Assembly (NCBI RefSeq): GCF_029350945.1
Contig: NZ_JARKMS010000007.1
Location: forward strand, 106,529-170,528
Source of the DNA: Maribacter huludaoensis
GTDB taxonomy: Bacteria > Bacteroidota > Bacteroidia > Flavobacteriales > Flavobacteriaceae
DNA: 64,000 nt
Direction of reading: 5' to 3'
A program made the translations under genes and the position numbers. This document shows positions 60,476 to 64,000 of the stretch, one piece after another (within the stretch, counting starts at the first letter, position 1; the number at the start of each line of letters is the position of its first letter). Below the pieces are notes generated by a model. The model searched no databases. It saw nothing but the letters and a program-made list of their open reading frames with translations, and was not told where the DNA came from.

Positions 60476-62389
60476 ATGAGTAAGAACAGCGAATTTGATA
60501 ATATCTCCTTTGATCTACCAAAGAATCAAAGTAACGTTATAAAAGTCATTGGTGTAGGTGGCGGTGGTAGTAATGCCATCAATCACATGTTCCAAGCAGG
60601 GATTAACGGAGTTGATTTTGTAATCTGTAATACAGATTCTCAAGCATTGGATAATAGTCCGGTGCCCAACAAAATACAATTAGGGGTGTCATTGACAGAA
60701 GGTTTGGGTGCTGGTGCCAATCCGGAAGTGGGTGAACAAGCTGCAATGGAAAGTATGGAAGATATAAAGGGTATGTTGGATACGACTACTAAAATGATCT
60801 TCATTACTGCCGGTATGGGCGGGGGAACAGGAACTGGTGCTGCTCCCGTAATTGCCAAGTTTGCAAAAGAAATGGATGTTCTTACTGTAGGTATCGTTAC
60901 TATGCCCTTTCAATTCGAAGGTAAAATGCGAGTTGAACAAGCGCAACGTGGTATTGAAAAATTACGAAAAAATGTAGATTCGCTGATCGTCATTAATAAC
61001 AATAAGTTAAGGGAAGTATACGGAAACCTTGGTTTTAAAGCAGGTTTTTCTAAAGCTGATGAAGTGTTGGCAACTGCTGCTAGAGGTATTGCAGAAGTAA
61101 TTACTCATCACTATACACAGAATATTGATTTACGTGATGCCAAAACAGTACTTTCAAACAGTGGTACTGCTATTATGGGGTCGGCAATTTCATCTGGTTC
61201 GGCAAGAGCCAATGAAGCTATAATGAAAGCATTGGATTCTCCGTTATTGAATGATAACAAGATTCAAGGTGCTAAGAATGTATTGTTGTTGATAGTTTCT
61301 GGGGCTCAAGAAATTACTATTGACGAGATTGGTGAAATCAACGATCACATACAAATAGAAGCAGGCTACGGAGCAAATATCATTATGGGTGTCGGTGAAG
61401 ACGAAAGCTTGGGCGAAGCTATTGCCGTAACGGTAATTGCTACGGGTTTTAACATTGAGCAGCAAGATGATATTGTAAATACGGAATCTAAGAAAATAAT
61501 TCATACGTTAGAAGAAGGGCAACGTGCAGAGGCCATGTTGTTGTCTAACCAAAAAACAGTCCATACTTTAGAAATGGATGATGAGGAAGAGGAGGTAAAA
61601 CAAGTCAAGCCCGTAAAAAAGTATGAGTTCGTTGAGGAAGAAGATTTTGACTTGATACCTACAACGAACTATATTAAAAATTTCAATGTTTTTTATGAGG
61701 AAGTATTAGCTGAAAATGTTTCAGAAGAAGATTTTGTCATCGTAGATGCGCCATCGGCTTTTAGGGATATGGAAGTTGTAGATCCGGTTGAATTGCAAGT
61801 CGAGGAAAAGGATGATCAATTTGCGGTAAGCTTTGAGCCTTCATCTAAAGGTGAAGATGAAAAAGAAAACGTAATCATGTTTGATCTGCATGATGAAGTA
61901 AAGGATATTGATGTAAACGAAAGCATCGAAATAGTTCCGGTTCTTGAATATAATAAGAATGGTGAAAAGCGTTACAGCTTAGATGACTATATGCAGTTGG
62001 AGAGTAAGTTGACAGGAGCAAAGTCTAAAGCTGAAGAATTTGAGCCAAAAGTCATAGAGGATGAACTTGTGTTTGAGAGAAAAACCGTAGCTCCAAAAAG
62101 AGAAGTGCATCCAGAAGAGCCTTTGGATCCAATGGAAACTCCTATTGAAGAGTTATTAAGGGAAAGAGCAGATGAACGTAGAAGAAAATTAAAGGATTTC
62201 AATTATAAATTCAAAAATAACGCTCCTACAAGTTATGACGAGAAAAAGCCGGCATACCAAAGACAAGGAGTAGATTTGAGCGAAAATTCAAGAGAAAAAA
62301 AGATTTCTAGAACCTCTTTAAGTGGAGATAGTAGTGATGATATTCAATTAAGATCTAACAACTCGTTTTTACATGATAATGTAGACTAA
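60476..62389 (+). CDS. ftsZ: Tubulin-like division GTPase FtsZ with a long C-terminal extension
   Basis: 637 residues against about 380 in E. coli. The GTPase core (about 18-330) has G-V-G-G-G-G-S-N-A and the tubulin signature G-G-G-T-G-T-G-A-A-P. The extra approx. 300 residues are an acidic, disordered linker (E-E-D-E-V..., D-D-E-E-E-E) with a Lys/Arg-rich part (R-R-R-K-L-K-D-F-N-Y-K-F) and the end S-F-L-H-D-N-V-D. It forms the Z ring. Long linkers are usual in flavobacteria. A terminator follows, closing the dcw operon. Confidence 0.97.
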   Translation: MSKNSEFDNISFDLPKNQSNVIKVIGVGGGGSNAINHMFQAGINGVDFVICNTDSQALDNSPVPNKIQLGVSLTEGLGAGANPEVGEQAAMESMEDIKGMLDTTTKMIFITAGMGGGTGTGAAPVIAKFAKEMDVLTVGIVTMPFQFEGKMRVEQAQRGIEKLRKNVDSLIVINNNKLREVYGNLGFKAGFSKADEVLATAARGIAEVITHHYTQNIDLRDAKTVLSNSGTAIMGSAISSGSARANEAIMKALDSPLLNDNKIQGAKNVLLLIVSGAQEITIDEIGEINDHIQIEAGYGANIIMGVGEDESLGEAIAVTVIATGFNIEQQDDIVNTESKKIIHTLEEGQRAEAMLLSNQKTVHTLEMDDEEEEVKQVKPVKKYEFVEEEDFDLIPTTNYIKNFNVFYEEVLAENVSEEDFVIVDAPSAFRDMEVVDPVELQVEEKDDQFAVSFEPSSKGEDEKENVIMFDLHDEVKDIDVNESIEIVPVLEYNKNGEKRYSLDDYMQLESKLTGAKSKAEEFEPKVIEDELVFERKTVAPKREVHPEEPLDPMETPIEELLRERADERRRKLKDFNYKFKNNAPTSYDEKKPAYQRQGVDLSENSREKKISRTSLSGDSSDDIQLRSNNSFLHDNVD

Positions 62390-62412
62390 GCAGTTGGCTT
62401 ACGATATTTTTT

Positions 62413-62447
62413 AAACCCGAAAACTAATATAGTTTTCGGGTTTTATT
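62413..62447 (+). terminator. Rho-independent terminator of the dcw cluster
   Basis: Thirteen-base perfect stem AAACCCGAAAACT / AGTTTTCGGGTTT with an AATAT loop and a following T-rich run. A TATCTTCG box just after it (62451-62458) may be the -7 element for the next gene. Confidence 0.94.
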
Positions 62448-62478
62448 TTTTATCTTCGCAGACCAAAATATATTAGAT

Positions 62479-62922
62479 ATGGCTTTACAGCAAAGAGTAA
62501 TGGAGCAGTTGAAGTTGGCAATGAAAGCAAAGGATTCCGTAGCACTAGAATCGCTTAGGGCCATAAAATCTGCGTTACTGGTGGCAAGCACAAGTGGTGG
62601 TGGTGATGTGTCTGAAGAAGATGAGATACAAATAGTGCAGAAATTGGTAAAGCAAAGAAAAGATAGTGCAGCTATTTTTATAGAACAGGGAAGACAAGAT
62701 TTAGCGGATCCAGAATTAGCGCAGATTGCTGTAATAGAACAATTTTTACCGGAGCAGCTTTCTGAAGAAGAGGTAGAGAAAGTAGTTGTTCAGACTATAG
62801 ATGCTACGGGTGCTTCGGGTATGAAAGATATGGGTAAGGTTATGGGTATTGTTTCTAAAGAACTAGCTGGTCAAGCAGACGGTAAATTAATAGCTACAAT
62901 TGTAAAGAAAAAATTGGCATAA
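62479..62922 (+). CDS. GatB/YqeY domain protein
   Basis: 147 residues. It has the YqeY layout: M-K-A-K-D-S-V-A-L-E-S-L-R-A-I-K-S-A (N-terminal helices) and F-L-P-E-Q-L-S-E-E-E-V (near 88-98), then G-M-K-D-M-G-K-V-M-G. Related to the tail domain of GatB that binds tRNA; the role of stand-alone YqeY is not settled. It follows the ftsZ terminator and precedes a tRNA. Confidence 0.93.
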   Translation: MALQQRVMEQLKLAMKAKDSVALESLRAIKSALLVASTSGGGDVSEEDEIQIVQKLVKQRKDSAAIFIEQGRQDLADPELAQIAVIEQFLPEQLSEEEVEKVVVQTIDATGASGMKDMGKVMGIVSKELAGQADGKLIATIVKKKLA

Positions 62923-62960
62923 TAAGGATTAGCGTTTTTTGCTAATTGATTACTGAAAAT

Positions 62961-63034
62961 GGCCTCGTGGCGCAACTGAATAGCGCATCAGATTTCGGCT
63001 CTGAGGGTTGGGGGTTTGAATCCCTTCGAGGTCA
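62961..63034 (+). tRNA. tRNA-Arg (anticodon TCG)
   Basis: Cloverleaf folds by eye. Acceptor stem GGCCTCG / CGAGGTC with A as discriminator (CCA not encoded); D stem GCGC / GCGC with a loop lacking the usual GG; anticodon stem TCAGA / TCTGA with loop TTTCGGC, giving anticodon TCG; T arm GGGGG / TCCC(T) with the loop TTTGAAT. The 3' half is repeated in broken form at 63328-63448. Confidence 0.93.
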
Positions 63035-63043
63035 CTTAAATTT

Positions 63044-63071
63044 AAGGTCTTGCTTTTGCAGGACCTTTTTA
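63044..63071 (+). terminator. Terminator after tRNA-Arg
   Basis: Stem AAGGTCTTGC / GCAGGACCTT with a TTTT loop and one G-T mismatch, followed by a T run. A second copy follows the broken tRNA near 63425-63452. Confidence 0.85.
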
Positions 63072-63080
63072 TTTTAAATT

Positions 63081-63323
63081 ATGTTTTACGTGTATATTTT
63101 AAGGAGTGAAGTTGATGGTTGTTTATATAAAGGCATGACTAATAATCTTCAGAAGAGAATAGAAGAACATAATTCTGGTAAGAACAAATCAACAAAGGGA
63201 TTTCTGCCTTGGATTTTGGTTTACAATGAAGAATTTGAAACTAGAATAGAGGCAAGGGCTAGAGAAAAATATTTTAAATCAGTTGTTGGTCGCGAGTACT
63301 TAAAGAGTATTCTTGATAATTAA
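63081..63323 (+). CDS. Small GIY-YIG nuclease family protein
   Basis: 80 residues. One GIY-YIG domain (URI type): Y-V-Y-I-L-R-S (3-9) and Y-K-G-M-T-N-N-L-Q-K-R-I-E-E-H-N-S-G (15-33), with a catalytic-type Arg in K-R-I-E and Glu in E-A-R-A-R-E-K-Y-F-K. Members cut or repair DNA, and some are mobile. Here the gene is bounded by the tRNA-Arg 3' half on the left and a second copy of that half on the right, which suggests mobility at this tRNA. Confidence 0.88.
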   Translation: MFYVYILRSEVDGCLYKGMTNNLQKRIEEHNSGKNKSTKGFLPWILVYNEEFETRIEARAREKYFKSVVGREYLKSILDN

Positions 63324-63338
63324 TATTAGTGCATCAGA

Positions 63339-63358
63339 CCTGCCTGCCGGCAGGCAGG
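63339..63358. repeat. 20-bp perfect palindrome (insert 1)
   Basis: Reads CCTGCCTGCCGGCAGGCAGG. Its exact limits are set by comparing with the intact tRNA-Arg, which has gcatcaga directly joined to tttcggctctga. Confidence 0.9.
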
Positions 63359-63372
63359 TTTCGGCTCTGAGG

Positions 63373-63392
63373 TCTGCCATTCGGCAGATAAA
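63373..63392. repeat. 20-bp hairpin insert (insert 2)
   Basis: Reads TCTGCCATTCGGCAGA plus TAAA. The intact tRNA lacks it between GG and GTTGGGGG. It shares the CTGCC...GGCAG core with insert 1. Confidence 0.85.
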
Positions 63393-63448
63393 GTTGGGGG
63401 TTGAATCCCTTCGAGGTCACTTAAATTTAAGGTCTTGCTTTTGCAGGA

Positions 63449-63954
63449 CCTTTTTTTGTTTTAATAATTTAGTGGAGGATAATATTACTGTCTGTGATTT
63501 CAGTTTAAATAAAAATATAACTTCCAACTTTGGAGGCATGTATTTGTCTTTTATATTCACTGCCATTTTTGAGTTTTAAAATGTAATAGATTCTCTTTTT
63601 TTTTCTTTTTTTCATAAATGGTAAGCCATACGTGGTACATAAATATGGTTATGAAAATCTTTTTTTTCCTTTTATGTTTAATTCAATTTATTGGAATGAT
63701 TATAAAATATGGGATATTTCCAATTATTTTTTGTTTAAGTAAGGTATGTAATTAGTTTTTTAAAATTCGCTTACCGTTTTATAATCTCGTTTTAAAATGA
63801 AATTGTGTTCTAATATTATGTGGTAAAGGAGAGCTATATAATATAGTGTTTGTAATAGTTGAATTCTACTGTAATTTCTTCTGTGTGCAAATGTGTCATA
63901 ATCATGCAGTTATGTATGTGTTCAAAAACTTTGGTTATTTTATTTCAAAAAGTC
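63449..63954. other. A+T-rich spacer without recognised genes
   Basis: About 500 bases with T runs and no long frame. A 34-codon hydrophobic frame (ATG near 63651) is likely chance. No repeat of the families seen elsewhere in the window is evident. Confidence 0.6.
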
Positions 63955-63984
63955 TTGTGTTATTAAGAAATGTGTGTACATTTG
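63955..63984 (+). promoter_or_regulatory. Strong Bacteroidota promoter for a gene beyond the window
   Basis: TTG at 63955-63957, 19 bases, TACATTTG at 63977-63984: close to the TTG / TAnnTTTG consensus at good spacing. Transcription would start near 63991 and run off the window to the right. Confidence 0.75.
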
Positions 63985-64000
63985 CACCCCGCAAACGAGG

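Larger units (their letters stand above)
63328..63448 (+). pseudogene. Partial, broken copy of the tRNA-Arg 3' half with two hairpin inserts
   Basis: Matches the tRNA from AGTGCATCAGA through CGAGGTCAC and on into the terminator AAGGTCTTGCTTTTGCAGG. Two 20-bp inserts interrupt it: 63339-63358, in the anticodon stem, and 63373-63392, before the T arm. One T of the T loop is lost. Such a copy cannot fold as a tRNA. Confidence 0.9.

Noticed and set aside
63313..63579. 88-codon frame containing D-L-P-A-G-R-Q-V
   Set aside because: It is produced by the palindromic insert and the broken tRNA copy; L-P-A-G-R-Q is the usual translation of this palindrome.
63651..63755. 34-codon hydrophobic frame near the window end
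   Set aside because: A+T-rich DNA with T runs easily gives Phe/Ile-rich frames; no upstream signal or neighbour supports it.

Overview
The window is chromosomal DNA from a marine-type member of the Flavobacteriaceae (Bacteroidota), closest in feel to Maribacter, Zobellia or Cellulophaga. This rests on the gene content: gldB and gldC next to nadE, an OmpA protein with thrombospondin type 3 repeats, DUF3857 transglutaminase-like proteins, a FtsI with a C-terminal PASTA domain and a 637-residue FtsZ. It also rests on TAnnTTTG-type -7 promoter boxes, low G+C and near absence of Shine-Dalgarno sites. No species can be named from the sequence alone.

Bases 1-23 kb are mostly housekeeping. They hold the 3' part of an OmpA gene, two secreted proteins of unknown role, rsgA-dtd, three tandem DUF3857 proteins, a MazG-like gene, aroA, queA, rlmN, a polyprenyl diphosphate synthase, and an ECF sigma / probable anti-sigma / outer-membrane protein operon. 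Then come a zinc-ribbon gene with an early stop, dnaG, a LuxR-type response regulator, nadE and gldBC. Two of these proteins lack expected key residues: DnaG has none of its four zinc ligands, and the response regulator has Glu where the phosphorylated Asp should be.

Bases 23-45 kb are accessory. Almost every gene is on the minus strand, and the spacers carry dispersed repeats (long inverted repeats, 20-bp palindromes, a GCG-AGC mini-palindrome, heptamer arrays). From about 32 to 44 kb there is a run of small genes: two DUF2750 paralogues, an SMI1/KNR4 lipoprotein, several unknowns and a 39-codon membrane peptide. At its centre is a two-gene operon coding for a MORC/Hsp90-type (GHKL) ATPase fused to a PD-(D/E)XK-like nuclease and a trypsin-like serine protease. 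I judge this operon a likely anti-phage or conflict system. The spacers around it are imperfect palindromes of 72-200 bp that share a left arm with (T/C)AACG. The same pentamer lies 18-40 bases upstream of nine start codons. This makes the block look like a cassette array with attC-like recombination sites, although no integrase is present.

Bases 45-62.4 kb start with engB and an alpha/beta hydrolase, then the division and cell-wall (dcw) cluster: mraZ, rsmH, ftsL, ftsI, murE, mraY, murD, ftsW, murG, murC, ftsQ, ftsA, ftsZ, packed with overlaps or 1-43-base gaps. Upstream of mraZ are three GTGG repeats exactly 10 bp apart, the layout of a MraZ operator. murF and ddl are not in the cluster.

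The last 1.6 kb hold a YqeY-like gene, a tRNA-Arg and a small GIY-YIG nuclease gene followed by a second, broken copy of the tRNA 3' half. That copy contains two 20-bp hairpin inserts, and the intact tRNA serves as the empty-site control. The window ends on a good Bacteroidota promoter for a gene outside it.
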